A stretch of DNA of 64,000 nt from Pseudooceanicola sp. HF7 (GCF_011806405.1 NZ_JAATOW010000022.1:1-64000), one strand, 5' to 3'; counted from the stretch's first letter, positions 29,830 to 38,796 are shown. Numbers and translations: made by a program. Notes: generated by a model from the letters alone, not told the origin.

Positions 29830-31526
29830 CGATCGGCATCGTCATGCTGGTGCACACCGCGCTCGACAGGGCAGAGCTGGTGGTGCGACACTGGTCCGCG
29901 GGGGGCTGCCCTGTCGTGATCCATTGCGACCGAAAGGTACCCAAGCGCGAATACGAGGACTTCCGCAACAAGCTGTCGGATGTGCCCGGCGTGGCCTTCG
30001 CGACACGGCATCGTTGTGAATGGGGGGCATGGGGCATTGTCGCGGCCACCCAGACCGCCTGTGAGATGCTGCTGGCGGAACATGCGGATGTGCAGCACAT
30101 CTACCTGACCTCCGGCTCCTGCCTGCCCCTGCGCCCCGTGCAGGAGCTGATCGACTACCTGGCGGCCCGGCCCCGCACCGATTTCATCGAAAGTGCCACG
30201 ACCGCCGATGTCCCCTGGACCGTCGGCGGGCTGGATGCGGAACGGTTCACCCTGCGGTTTCCCTTTTCATGGAAGAAGAACCGCCGGGCGTTTGATGCCT
30301 ATGTCCGCCTGCAACGCCGGATCCGCTTTCGCCGCCGGATCCCCTTCGGGCTGGTGCCGCACATGGGCAGCCAGTGGTGGTGCCTGTCGCGCCGCACGCT
30401 GGAAAAGATCCTCAACGATCCGCGCCGCTCGGTCTACGACCGCTACTTCCGCAAGGTCTGGATCCCGGACGAAAGCTATTTCCAGTCCCTTGCCCGGATC
30501 CATTCGATCCAGGTGGAAAGCCGGTCCCTGACGCTGTCGAAGTTCGATTTCCAGGGCAAGCCCTACATCTTCTACGATGACCACCTGCAGCTTCTGCGCC
30601 GTTCGGATTGCTTCGTGGCCCGCAAGATCTGGCCGAAGGCAGAGCGGGTCTACCGGGCCTTCCTGACCGATGCGGAAGGGGCCATGAACCGGACCGAACC
30701 CAACCCCGGCAAGATCGACCGCATCTTCTCCAAGGCGGTCGAGCGGCGCACCCGTGGACGGCCCGGCCTGTACATGCAAAGCCGTTATCCGAACGACGGG
30801 TGGGAAAACGGGCTGACCGGGGCCAAGTACTCTGTCTTCCAGGGGTTCACCGAACTTTTCGTGGAGTTCGAGCTTTGGTTGTCCCGCACAACGGGCTGCC
30901 GGGTCCACGGGCATATCTTCGGGCCGGGGAACGCCCAGTTCGCGAATGAGCAGTTCGAAATCAACGGGGCGCTGACCGCCTCTGCCGCGATGCGAGATTA
31001 TGCGCCGCGTGACTTCCTGACCAACCTCAACTGGAACACCCGGGGCGAACGCCAGTGTTTCCAGTATTCCCCGCGGGCCAACCAGGCCGTGGCCTGGGAC
31101 ATGGCCAAGGACACCAATGCGCAGATCTCCGTCATCTCTGGGGCCTGGGCCGTGCCGCTGTTCCAGACCGGCGGCGATTTCGTGGAAATCCGAAGAGAGG
31201 CCGCGCGCCTGCAAAAGGTCGAGAACGAGTTCCTTGCCACCCTGCGCTCCTCTTACGCGAAGGCGCGGATCAAGGTCTGGACCATGGCGGATTTCGTGGA
31301 AAACCCCGCTGAACCGCTTCAGAGCGTGATCGACGAAATCGGCAGCCGCTCGGTGCGGCGTCTGTCCGAAATGCCCAAGATGGTGGATCTGACCGGCTTC
31401 GGCGAGTTCCTCCAGAACCTCAAGAACCAGGGAATGCATCCCTATCTCATGGGGGATTTCCCCGCCCACCCGATGGCGTCGCCGGTGATCGAGAAACCCC
31501 GCAAGCCTTACCTAATCCAGAAGTAA
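29826..31526 (+). CDS. Core-2/I-branching type N-acetylglucosaminyltransferase-like protein
   Basis: A 566-residue protein. The N-terminal half resembles GT14 branching enzymes: MTIGIVMLVHTALDRAELVV, VVIHCDRK, HIYLTSGSCLPLRPVQELIDYL, and SQWWCLSRRTLEKIL. The C-terminal half (about 300-566) matches no function I can name; it looks like an additional domain that accompanies GT14 proteins in Rhodobacteraceae. It contains GHIFGPGNAQFANEQFEING and ends near KPYLIQK. It is coupled to the preceding gene by a 4-base overlap and followed six bases later by the sulfotransferase gene. Glycan branching with a hexosamine is plausible but unproven. Confidence 0.78.
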   Translation: MTIGIVMLVHTALDRAELVVRHWSAGGCPVVIHCDRKVPKREYEDFRNKLSDVPGVAFATRHRCEWGAWGIVAATQTACEMLLAEHADVQHIYLTSGSCLPLRPVQELIDYLAARPRTDFIESATTADVPWTVGGLDAERFTLRFPFSWKKNRRAFDAYVRLQRRIRFRRRIPFGLVPHMGSQWWCLSRRTLEKILNDPRRSVYDRYFRKVWIPDESYFQSLARIHSIQVESRSLTLSKFDFQGKPYIFYDDHLQLLRRSDCFVARKIWPKAERVYRAFLTDAEGAMNRTEPNPGKIDRIFSKAVERRTRGRPGLYMQSRYPNDGWENGLTGAKYSVFQGFTELFVEFELWLSRTTGCRVHGHIFGPGNAQFANEQFEINGALTASAAMRDYAPRDFLTNLNWNTRGERQCFQYSPRANQAVAWDMAKDTNAQISVISGAWAVPLFQTGGDFVEIRREAARLQKVENEFLATLRSSYAKARIKVWTMADFVENPAEPLQSVIDEIGSRSVRRLSEMPKMVDLTGFGEFLQNLKNQGMHPYLMGDFPAHPMASPVIEKPRKPYLIQK

Positions 31527-31532
31527 ATCCCG

Positions 31533-32948
31533 ATGCCGGACTACGACTATTTCATCGTCTTTGCAGAGATGCGGACAGGCTCCAACTTCCTTGAGGCCAA
31601 CCTGAACGCGCTCGACGGCGTCGCTTGCCTCGGAGAGGTGTTTAACCCGCATTTCATCGGATACCCGAACCGCAGCGAATGCCTGGGTATCGGGAAGGCT
31701 GAGCGGGATGCCGACCCTGCCGTGATGCTGGACGCGCTGCGTGCGGCACCGGGGCTGAACGGCTTTCGCTATTTCCATGACCATGACCCGCGTGTCTTCG
31801 AGCTGGTCATGCAGGATCCGCGGTGTGCCAAGGTGGTGCTGATCCGCAATCCGCTGGACAGCTACGTCAGCTGGAAGATCGCGCGGGCCACGGACCAGTG
31901 GAAGCTGACCGATGTCCGCCGGCGCCGGGCCGAAAAGGTGACGTTCGACGCGGCAGAGTTCACCCGCTTCCTGACCCGCCTGCAGGATTTCCAGGTACAG
32001 CTCACGCGGGGGCTGCAACATGCGGGGCAGGCGGCCTTCCATCTTGCCTACGAGGATCTGCAGGATCTTGAGATGTTCAACGGCCTCGCGGCCTACCTGG
32101 GGGCAGAGGCGCGTCTGCCGGCGCTGGACCAGTCGCTGAAGATCCAGAACCCCGGTCCCGTCGATGACAAGGTCACCAACCCCGAGGACATGCAGGCGGC
32201 GCTGGCGAAGCTGGATCGTTTCAACCTGAACCGCACCCCGAACTTCGAGCCCCGCCGCGGCCCCCAGGTGCCCAGTTTCGTCGCGGCGTCTGATCTGCCG
32301 CTGCTCTACATGCCGATGCGGGGCGGGCCGGAAGACCAGGTTGCCGCATGGCTGGCCTCCATCGGTCCGAAGGGGGGCGAGCCACTGCGCGACTTCTCGC
32401 AGAAGGAACTCCGGAAATGGAAGCGGGCCAACCCCGGGCATCGTAGCTTTACCGTGCTGCGCCATCCGTTGGCCCGCGCCCATGCTGTGTTCTGTCAGAA
32501 GATCCTGGCGACCGGGCCGGGCACCTTTTCAGAAATCCGCAAGACCCTGATCCAGCGCTACAAGGTCCCGCTTCCCAAGCCGGGCGAGCTTCCCGCCAGC
32601 GCGGCAGAGCACCGGGCCGCCTTCCTGGGCTTCCTTGATTTCCTGGGCGCGAACCTGGCCGGGCAGACAGAGATCCGCGTCGATGCCCATTGGGCGACCC
32701 AAAGCGCGGTGCTGGAGGGGATGGCCCAGTTTGCCCTGCCCGATGTCCTGGTCCGGGAGGATGACATGCAGAGCGTCCTGCCAGCGCTTTCAACGGCCCT
32801 TGGCGGGCTGAACAGCGGGCCCTCTCCGACCGGGCCAGAGCAGCCCTACGCGCTGGCGGATATCTATTCCCCCGAAGTGGAGGCCAAGGCCGCCGAGGTC
32901 TACCAGCGCGACTACGTGATGTTCGGCTTCGGCCCCTGGAAGGGCTAG
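31533..32948 (+). CDS. Two-domain sulfotransferase
   Basis: A 471-residue cytoplasmic protein with two sulfotransferase-like halves. The N-terminal half (1-235) has a PAPS 5'-phosphosulfate loop EMRTGSNFLEANL at about 12-24 and a 3'-phosphate motif VVLIRNPLDSYVSWK at about 103-117, like NodH/Stf0-type enzymes. The C-terminal half (about 245-471) resembles Sulfotransfer_2 proteins: FTVLRHPLARAHAVFCQK and the terminal YQRDYVMFGF. Where a PAPS loop is expected it reads LLYMPMRGGPED, which has lost the Lys/Ser-Thr pair, so this half may be inactive or regulatory. The gene closes the glycan cluster and suggests a sulfated polysaccharide. Confidence 0.8.
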   Translation: MPDYDYFIVFAEMRTGSNFLEANLNALDGVACLGEVFNPHFIGYPNRSECLGIGKAERDADPAVMLDALRAAPGLNGFRYFHDHDPRVFELVMQDPRCAKVVLIRNPLDSYVSWKIARATDQWKLTDVRRRRAEKVTFDAAEFTRFLTRLQDFQVQLTRGLQHAGQAAFHLAYEDLQDLEMFNGLAAYLGAEARLPALDQSLKIQNPGPVDDKVTNPEDMQAALAKLDRFNLNRTPNFEPRRGPQVPSFVAASDLPLLYMPMRGGPEDQVAAWLASIGPKGGEPLRDFSQKELRKWKRANPGHRSFTVLRHPLARAHAVFCQKILATGPGTFSEIRKTLIQRYKVPLPKPGELPASAAEHRAAFLGFLDFLGANLAGQTEIRVDAHWATQSAVLEGMAQFALPDVLVREDDMQSVLPALSTALGGLNSGPSPTGPEQPYALADIYSPEVEAKAAEVYQRDYVMFGFGPWKG

Positions 32949-32977
32949 CCGCGATCCAAGAAGCGCTTGAACACGAA

Positions 32978-32999
32978 AAGGGGCCCCTCAGGGCCCCTT
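32978..32999. terminator. Bidirectional terminator between sulfotransferase gene and ptsN
   Basis: A 9-bp stem AAGGGGCCC/GGGCCCCTT with loop CTCA. The T-tract is better on the minus strand (TTTTCGTG), serving ptsN, but it can also end the plus-strand glycan operon. Confidence 0.8.
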
Positions 33000-33027
33000 G
33001 TTGTCTCATGCGAGCGGCGGTGCCGTC

Positions 33028-33492
33028 TCAGGCGGCCTTCATGTCCTGTTCGGCAATCAGGATGGCATGAAGGGTCGCGGGGTCCGCATTGGCCCTCAGC
33101 TTCTTGCACAGCGTGGAGTCGCGCAGGGTGCGGGACACCAGTGCCAGCGCCTTGAGGTGTTCAACCCCGGCCTCTTCGGGTGCGAAGAGCGCAAAGACGA
33201 TATCCACCGGCTGCCGGTCGACCGAGGAGAAATCCACGGGCTTTTCCAGCCGCAGGAAGATGCCGGAGACCTGTTCGATCCCCTTCATCCTTGCGTGGGG
33301 CAAAGCGACACCATGGCCGACACCCGTCGGACCAAGGCTTTCGCGGTCCAGCAGGGCTTCAACCACCAGATCCTGCTCCAGGTCGTAGGCCGAATGCGCC
33401 AGATCCCCGACATCCTGCAAGAGTCGCTTCTTGCTGGATGCCGACGAGATCACCTTGATCGCATCGGGCTTGATAATCTGTGACAGTTTCAT
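33028..33492 (-). CDS. ptsN: PTS IIA-like nitrogen regulatory protein PtsN
   Basis: A 154-residue EIIA-Ntr domain, the terminal phospho-acceptor of the nitrogen PTS, which in other proteobacteria links carbon/nitrogen status to potassium transport and stress responses. The active-site motif GVGHGVALPHAR puts the phosphorylated His at residue 66. LFAPEEAGVEHLKALALVSRTLRD is typical. It lies 30 bases downstream of hpf, the usual order. RpoN is not encoded between lptB and hpf here. EI-Ntr and NPr are not in the window. Confidence 0.93.
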   Translation of the reverse strand: MKLSQIIKPDAIKVISSASSKKRLLQDVGDLAHSAYDLEQDLVVEALLDRESLGPTGVGHGVALPHARMKGIEQVSGIFLRLEKPVDFSSVDRQPVDIVFALFAPEEAGVEHLKALALVSRTLRDSTLCKKLRANADPATLHAILIAEQDMKAA

Positions 33493-33522
33493 ACCGCTCT
33501 CGACTGTTCTTCGATTGGGATT

Positions 33523-34092
33523 TCAGTTCCTTGGATCGATCCAGCCAATGTTCCCGTCGTCACGCCGATAGACCACGTTCACCCCGTCCTTGCCTTCATT
33601 GCGAAAGACCAGCACAGGCGCCCCGGCGAGCTCCATCTGCATGACGGCCTCTCCGACCGAAAGCGACGGGATCTGTGTTTCCATCTCTGCAACGATAACC
33701 GGCTGCAGCGTATCGGGTTCCGATTCCTCGCCTTCCTGATCCGAGGCGAGGATATAAGAGGAGGCTCCCAGAAGTTCAACAGGCTCCGCCCGTGTTTTGT
33801 GGTGATCTTTCAACCGACGCTTGTATCGGCGGATCTGCTTCTCCATCTTTTCACAGCTGTCGTCTAGGGCGGCGTAGATCTCGGGGGCGCGTCCCTTGGA
33901 CTGGGCGGTCAGCCCAGAGGATAGATGCACCGTGGTTTCACAAATGAACTCATGCGCGGACTTGGAAAATGTCACGTTCGCATCGGTCGGCCGTTGGGCG
34001 TATTTCTCCATCACGGCATCGAGCTCCGTTCTCACGTGCTCCTGCAGGGCATCACCGATATCGATCTGTTTTCCGGCAATCTGGTAGCGCAT
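33523..34092 (-). CDS. hpf: Ribosome hibernation promoting factor, long form
   Basis: A 189-residue protein that binds inactive ribosomes and promotes 100S dimers in stationary phase. The N-terminal S30AE domain (about 1-100) has MRYQIAGKQIDIGDALQEHV and the basic helix KQIRRYKRRLKDHH. The C-terminal dimerisation domain (about 130-189) ends VVYRRDDGNIGWIDP. The length identifies the long HPF form. The ATG at 34092 is chosen over one at 34107 because AAGGAG sits five bases upstream of it, and that site would lie inside the coding sequence with the earlier start. A 406-base upstream region separates it from lptB. Confidence 0.93.
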   Translation of the reverse strand: MRYQIAGKQIDIGDALQEHVRTELDAVMEKYAQRPTDANVTFSKSAHEFICETTVHLSSGLTAQSKGRAPEIYAALDDSCEKMEKQIRRYKRRLKDHHKTRAEPVELLGASSYILASDQEGEESEPDTLQPVIVAEMETQIPSLSVGEAVMQMELAGAPVLVFRNEGKDGVNVVYRRDDGNIGWIDPRN

Positions 34093-34498
34093 TCCGTCTC
34101 CTTTCATGACAATTCGGGCGTCTCCCGGCGACTGGTCGCCGGAACGTCAGATCCGAATGCTGCGGAAGTATGACAGGGTCGCAGCATCTTCACGCTCGAA
34201 ACCGCCGAGGCGGGGAGTGAAAGCTTCATGAGGGTGCCGCGAAACTGTCATGACTCCATTTGATCGGGAGTCGGGCGCAACTGTCAACGAATTCCGGTGC
34301 TCAGCCTTTCCAAAGACTAACTTCGCCGATTGTCGGCGGAATACCGCTTTTTGTTTTCATATCAACGGGATAGGCTGTGGCGTCATACCCGCCCTGGGTG
34401 AGCTTCCGCTGGGAAACATAAGCGTTACAAGAGCAAGATGTCGCATGACGCAGCCAGCGATCGCGCTGCGGTGTGACGGCGCGGCGGGGGCGGGCCCC
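34093..34498. other. Intergenic region between lptB and hpf
   Basis: No gene is supported. The region includes a candidate promoter for hpf at 34258-34287 and a long leader. The position often occupied by rpoN in other proteobacteria is empty here. No convincing -24/-12 (sigma-54) element is seen. Confidence 0.5.
34258..34287 (-). promoter_or_regulatory. Candidate promoter of hpf-ptsN
   Basis: On the minus strand, a perfect TTGACA (34287-34282) with TCAAAT 18 bases on (34263-34258). The start would give a leader of roughly 160 nt. The -35 is perfect, while the -10 is only a partial match. Confidence 0.4.
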
Positions 34499-35251
34499 TC
34501 AGCTGATGCGGAAGTTATCGCCCAGGTAGACGCGGCGGACGTTGTCGTTCATCACCACCTCGTCCGGGGTGCCGGACATCAGCACCTTGCCGTCATGAAG
34601 GATATAGGCGCGGTCCACGATGGCCAGGGTCTCGCGGACGTTGTGATCGGTGATCAGCACCCCGATACCGCGCTTCTTCAGATCAGCGACCAGGTGCCGG
34701 ATATCCGCGACAGAGATCGGATCGACCCCCGCGAAGGGCTCATCCAGCAGCAGGTACTTGGGATCGGCCGCAAGACAGCGCGCGATCTCCACCCGCCGCC
34801 GTTCGCCGCCGGACAGGGCAAGGGCAGGCGCGCGCCGCAGGTGTTCGATGGAGAATTCCGACAGCAGCTCTTCCAGGCGCTCGCGGCGCTTGTGGCGGTC
34901 CGAATGCGTGATGTCGAGGATCGCGGCGATGTTGTCTTCGACGTTCAGGCCCCGGAAAATCGACATTTCCTGCGGCAGGTAGCCGATTCCCAGCTTCGCG
35001 CGGCGGTACATCGGCAGGCCGGTCACATCTGTCCCGTCCAGCTTGACGCGTCCACCTTCGTTCCGCACCAGCCCGGCGATGGCGTAAAAGGTCGTGGTCT
35101 TGCCGGAGCCATTGGGCCCCAGCAGCGCAACGACCTCTCCCCGGTCCAGCGTCATGGAGACATCCCGGATCACGACGCGCTTCTTGTAGGCCTTGCGCAG
35201 GCCTTCGATCTGCAGGCCATGCGCGCTTTCGGTGACAGAGAGATCCGCCAT
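34499..35251 (-). CDS. lptB: LPS export ABC transporter ATP-binding protein LptB
   Basis: A 250-residue ATPase that powers lipopolysaccharide extraction from the inner membrane with LptF/LptG. Walker A GPNGSGKT is at residues 45-52, the signature LSGGERRRVEIAR near 146, Walker B YLLLDEPFAGVDP near 165, and the switch histidine in ITDHNVRETL. It follows lptA by 3 bases within rnd-lptC-lptA-lptB. All catalytic motifs are intact. Confidence 0.95.
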   Translation of the reverse strand: MADLSVTESAHGLQIEGLRKAYKKRVVIRDVSMTLDRGEVVALLGPNGSGKTTTFYAIAGLVRNEGGRVKLDGTDVTGLPMYRRAKLGIGYLPQEMSIFRGLNVEDNIAAILDITHSDRHKRRERLEELLSEFSIEHLRRAPALALSGGERRRVEIARCLAADPKYLLLDEPFAGVDPISVADIRHLVADLKKRGIGVLITDHNVRETLAIVDRAYILHDGKVLMSGTPDEVVMNDNVRRVYLGDNFRIS

Positions 35252-35254
35252 GGA

Positions 35255-35755
35255 TCAGTCTTTCCCTTGCTGAAGCACGGTGCGCACATTGCCGTCCAGC
35301 CGCGCGGTGCCAGAGGTCAGGTCCACCTGCATCCGGTCAGAGGTGACCACGGCCGGACCGCGCAAAAGCATGACATTGCCCCGCATCATGATCGTGCCGC
35401 TGACCACGTCGTAATCGGCGGCCTCTGCCTCTGCGGTGTCCTCACCGCTGACCAGCAGGACCTGTCCGGTGGCTTCAAGGCGGCTGATCTGCTCGCCGGC
35501 CTCATCGTAGTGAACCTTCACCTGGGTGGCGGAGAGGCGCATCTCGTTCTGGGCGATGCGGACATTGCCGTCGAAAACGGCCGATCCATCGGCCTGATCG
35601 ACCGAAAGCTGATCCGAGTTGACCTCGATCGGGGCAGAGGTGTCACCCGCCGCGCCAAAGCCAAGCTGCGTCTGGGCAGAGGCAATGGTGGCGACAAGAA
35701 GGAGCGGCGCAAGGCGCAGGCTGCGCGCGAAAATCTTCAGGGTCTTCACGGTCAC
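35255..35755 (-). CDS. lptA: LPS transport periplasmic protein LptA
   Basis: A 166-residue OstA-like beta-jellyroll protein that bridges LptC and LptD in the periplasm. A signal peptide ends near IASA-QTQ (residue 28). The repeated OstA pattern is seen in PIEVNSDQLSVDQADGSAVFDGNVRI and later DRMQVDLTSGTARLDGNV. It overlaps the end of lptC by four bases and precedes lptB by three. Confidence 0.9.
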   Translation of the reverse strand: MTVKTLKIFARSLRLAPLLLVATIASAQTQLGFGAAGDTSAPIEVNSDQLSVDQADGSAVFDGNVRIAQNEMRLSATQVKVHYDEAGEQISRLEATGQVLLVSGEDTAEAEAADYDVVSGTIMMRGNVMLLRGPAVVTSDRMQVDLTSGTARLDGNVRTVLQQGKD

Positions 35756-36408
35756 TCCTCGTCGGGCAAGTCATCTTGGATCGCGGCGGGGGCGTTGCCG
35801 TCTTCGGACCCCTGTGCGGGTTCATATATCAGGTGCACGCCCTCCGTGAAAAGAAGATAGGCGTTGTCCTCTTCTCCGCGAGAGGTCAGCGCCATCTGTC
35901 CGGCGGTGAAGATGCCAAGCGGACCGTTGCCGCGGATCTCGCCTTCGGAACTGGCGCGGATCTCTGTCAGGCCGGCGTTCAGCACCTCTGTCTCGATCCG
36001 GTAGCCGGTGGAAGAGGTGATCGTGACGCCGCCGCTCAGGTGGGCATTGTCCACCTTGCGGTCGATCTCTCCGCCATCCGCGCGGAAGGTGATCTGCTGG
36101 CCGGAGGTCAGGTCGATCCTGGCCGAAAGCGTCTCTGCCGCCATCTGCTGATCCCCGGTGGGCGTGGCCGTTTCCGCGGTAAAGGCAATCAGGTCCCCGG
36201 CTTCCGTCGCCCCGGCGAAAGAGGGCGCGACGATGCGTTCGCTGCGGGCGGCATCCTGCAGGTCGATGGTCGTGAAGGGGATGGTGGAGACCGGGTCCGT
36301 GCGCTTGGACAACAGGAACAGGGTCGAGAGGATCCCGATCGCCGCCAGGGGCAGCACCACCTTGAGGATGGAGACAAGGCGGGAGAGGGATCGTTCGCTC
36401 AGGGCCAT
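35752..36408 (-). CDS. lptC: LPS export complex protein LptC
   Basis: A 218-residue protein with a single N-terminal membrane anchor (about residues 12-30, VLPLAAIGILSTLFLL) and a periplasmic OstA-like jellyroll. It links the LptBFG transporter to LptA. Sequence conservation in this family is low, so the call rests on the anchor, the fold-like pattern (GGEIDRKVDNAHLSGGVTI) and its place between rnd and lptA. The start is six bases past the rnd stop. Confidence 0.85.
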   Translation of the reverse strand: MALSERSLSRLVSILKVVLPLAAIGILSTLFLLSKRTDPVSTIPFTTIDLQDAARSERIVAPSFAGATEAGDLIAFTAETATPTGDQQMAAETLSARIDLTSGQQITFRADGGEIDRKVDNAHLSGGVTITSSTGYRIETEVLNAGLTEIRASSEGEIRGNGPLGIFTAGQMALTSRGEEDNAYLLFTEGVHLIYEPAQGSEDGNAPAAIQDDLPDEE

Positions 36409-36414
36409 GACGGG

Positions 36415-37029
36415 TCAGCTATGGGCGAAGATGTCGGTATCCGGCCATCCGGCCAGGTCGAGCTTGGCGCGCGTGGGCAGGAAATCGAAACAGGCCTGGG
36501 CGATCTCGGTCCGGCCCTCGCGCTCCAGCCGCTTGTCCAGTGCCTCGCGCAGGCGGTGCAGGTAAAGAACGTCGCTGGCCGCGTAATCAAGCTGGGCGTC
36601 GGTCAGTTTCTCAGCGCCCCAGTCGCTCATCTGCTGCTGCTTGGACAGGTCCACGCCGATCAGCTCCTGGGTCAGGTTCTTCAGCCCGTGCCGGTCCGTG
36701 TAGGTCCTCACGAGCCGAGAGGCGATCTTGGTGCAATAGACCGGGGCGGCCAGCGCGCCGAAGGCGTTGTACATGGCCGCGATATCGAAGCGCCCGTAGT
36801 GGAAAAGCTTCAGGACCTTCGGGTCTTCCAGCATTCGGCACAGGTTCGGCGCCTCTGTCTGGCCCTTCTCGATCTGAACGATATGGGCATTGCCGTCACC
36901 GCCGGACATCTGCACCACGCAAAGCCGGTCGCGCTGCGGGTTCAAGCCCATGGTCTCGCAATCGATCGCCACGAATGGACCAAGGTCCAGCCCGTCCGGC
37001 AGGTCGTTCTTGTAAAGATGGTTGGTCAC
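36415..37029 (-). CDS. rnd: Ribonuclease D (short, catalytic domain only)
   Basis: A 204-residue DEDD-family 3'-5' exoribonuclease. The first acidic pair is in FVAIDCETMGLN (about residues 21-32), the second Asp in LKLFHYGRFDIAAMY, and the tyrosine/aspartate motif in QLDYAASDVLYLHRL. It lacks the C-terminal HRDC domains of longer RNase D, as is usual for this alphaproteobacterial short type. The start is GTG, with AGGAAAG seven bases upstream. It heads the operon with lptC-lptA-lptB. Confidence 0.88.
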   Translation of the reverse strand: MTNHLYKNDLPDGLDLGPFVAIDCETMGLNPQRDRLCVVQMSGGDGNAHIVQIEKGQTEAPNLCRMLEDPKVLKLFHYGRFDIAAMYNAFGALAAPVYCTKIASRLVRTYTDRHGLKNLTQELIGVDLSKQQQMSDWGAEKLTDAQLDYAASDVLYLHRLREALDKRLEREGRTEIAQACFDFLPTRAKLDLAGWPDTDIFAHS

Positions 37030-37124
37030 GGCCGCGCTTTCCTGCTGTCTTTCCCTGAATTAGTGCCTCCCCGTGCCGGATGCAAATGGCGCGGCACCTG
37101 CACAGAGGGAACTGTATCGGGGGA

Positions 37125-37159
37125 ACGGGCGCAGCCCGCATCGAGCGGCCTGCGCCCGT
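37125..37159. other. Strong G/C hairpin between aminotransferase gene and rnd
   Basis: A perfect 10-bp inverted repeat ACGGGCGCAG/CTGCGCCCGT around a 15-base loop. There is no T-tract. It lies in the gap between the aminotransferase terminator and the rnd start, so it may be a leader structure or only a roadblock. Confidence 0.35.
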
Positions 37160-37220
37160 GGGCGTGCAGGGCACGCCCGGCGCAAGGGCCGATGGCGCAC
37201 CCGAAGCAGGGAAGACTGTG

Positions 37221-37245
37221 CAGAAAAAGGGCCCCGAAGGGCCCT
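37221..37245 (-). terminator. Intrinsic terminator of the aminotransferase gene
   Basis: On the minus strand, AGGGCCC, tetraloop TTCG, GGGCCCT, then TTTTCTG, about 37 bases past the stop. Confidence 0.85.
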
Positions 37246-37281
37246 CTCACGTCTCACCGGATCTGCATCACGCCGCCTGCT

Positions 37282-38676
37282 TCAGGCGCTTTCGAAAAGC
37301 CCTTCGGCCTTCACCTTTTCCATCGCCTCGTCCAGCGACAGGCGGGCCCGTTCGATCAGCAGGTCGATCTCCGCCTTAGTGATCGTCAGCGGCGGAGAGA
37401 TGATCATCCGGTCGCCCACGTGGCGCATCACCAGGTTGTTGGCAAAGCAGCGTTCGCGGACCATGTAGCCCACCGTGCCGCCGGGGGCCTTGAAGGCCGC
37501 GCGGCTGGCCTTGTCCGGGGTCAGCGCGATGGAGCCCATGGCCCCCACGATCTTTGCCTCGCCCACCATCGGATGATCGGCCAGCTCTTCGAACCTGGCT
37601 TTCAGGTAGGGGCCGGTGTCCTCCCGCAGGGTGTCGACGATCTTTTCTTCTTCCAGGATGCGCAGGTTTTCCAGCGCCACGGCCGCCGCAACCGGGTGCC
37701 CGGAGTAGGTGTAGCCGTGGTTGAACTCGGTCGCGCCGACGACCGCGGCGACCTCGTCCGACAGGATCGAGCCGCCGATGGGCTGATAGCCAGAGGACAG
37801 GCCCTTGGCGATGGTCATGATGTCGGGGCGGATGCCCACGGTTTCAGAGCCGAACCAGTTGCCGGTGCGCCCGAAGCCGCAGATGACCTCATCCGCGATC
37901 AGCAGGATCTCGTACTTGTCACAGATGCGCTGGATCTCGGGCCAGTAGGTCGCGGGGGGCACGATCACGCCGCCAGCACCCTGGATCGGCTCTGCGATGA
38001 AGGCCGCGACCTTGTCCTCGCCCAGCTCCAGGATGGCCTTTTCCAGCTGCTGTGCGCGCTCCAGGCCGAAGTCCTCGGGCGACAAGTCGCCGCCTTCGTT
38101 CCACCAGTCGGGCTGGTCGATGTGGTGGATGCCGGGGATCGGCAGACCGCCCTGGGCATGCATCCCCTTCATTCCGCCAAGGGAGCCGGAGCCCACGGAA
38201 GAGCCGTGATAGGCGTTCCAGCGCGAGATGATCACCTGTTTCTCGGGCTTGCCCTTTTCCGCCCAGTAGGTGCGCACCAGCCGCAGGTTGGTGTCATTCG
38301 CCTCAGACCCGGAAGAGGAATACATCACGTGGTTCAAATCGCCCGGCGCCAGCTCTGCCAGCTTGGCGGACAGCGCGATCACCGGCGTGTGGGTCGTCAT
38401 GAAGAAGGTGTTATAATAGGGCAGTTCGCGCATCTGGCGGGCGGCGGCCTCGACCAGTTCTTCGCGGCCATAGCCGACGTTGACGCACCACAGGCCCGCC
38501 ATGGCATCCAGGATATCCTGGCCTTCGCTGTCCTTCAGCCAGACCCCATTGGCAGAGGTGATGACGCGCACGCCACGTTCCTTCAGCTCCGTCTGGGTCG
38601 AGAAGGGATGGAAATGGTGCGCCGCGTCCAGAGCCTGAAGCTCTTCCGTGGGCATGTGGTTGGTGATCGTCGCCAT
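37282..38676 (-). CDS. Class III aminotransferase, probably polyamine:pyruvate
   Basis: A 464-residue PLP enzyme of the omega-aminotransferase group. It has YSSSGSEANDTNLRLVR, FIAEPIQGAGGVIVPP, LIADEVICGFGRTG and the PLP-binding Lys291 in TIAKGLSSGYQPIG. The N-terminus LDAAHHFHPFSTQTEL is typical of the SpuC/putrescine-pyruvate and related transaminases. Location beside a polyamine ABC transporter, a PuuB-like oxidase and a GntR regulator favours putrescine or spermidine as donor. Beta-alanine or taurine:pyruvate activity cannot be excluded. A TGATCAAATT site lies about 120 bases upstream. Confidence 0.85.
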   Translation of the reverse strand: MATITNHMPTEELQALDAAHHFHPFSTQTELKERGVRVITSANGVWLKDSEGQDILDAMAGLWCVNVGYGREELVEAAARQMRELPYYNTFFMTTHTPVIALSAKLAELAPGDLNHVMYSSSGSEANDTNLRLVRTYWAEKGKPEKQVIISRWNAYHGSSVGSGSLGGMKGMHAQGGLPIPGIHHIDQPDWWNEGGDLSPEDFGLERAQQLEKAILELGEDKVAAFIAEPIQGAGGVIVPPATYWPEIQRICDKYEILLIADEVICGFGRTGNWFGSETVGIRPDIMTIAKGLSSGYQPIGGSILSDEVAAVVGATEFNHGYTYSGHPVAAAVALENLRILEEEKIVDTLREDTGPYLKARFEELADHPMVGEAKIVGAMGSIALTPDKASRAAFKAPGGTVGYMVRERCFANNLVMRHVGDRMIISPPLTITKAEIDLLIERARLSLDEAMEKVKAEGLFESA

Positions 38677-38796
38677 TGCGTCATCCTTTCTGTGTCCGGT
38701 CGTCGGAAGGCGGGGATAAAGAACCGCGCGCCGGGCGGTAGCCGATTCGACCGGAATCCGCCCCCTGGGGGCGACTTTTCAATCCTGCTCGCAGAA

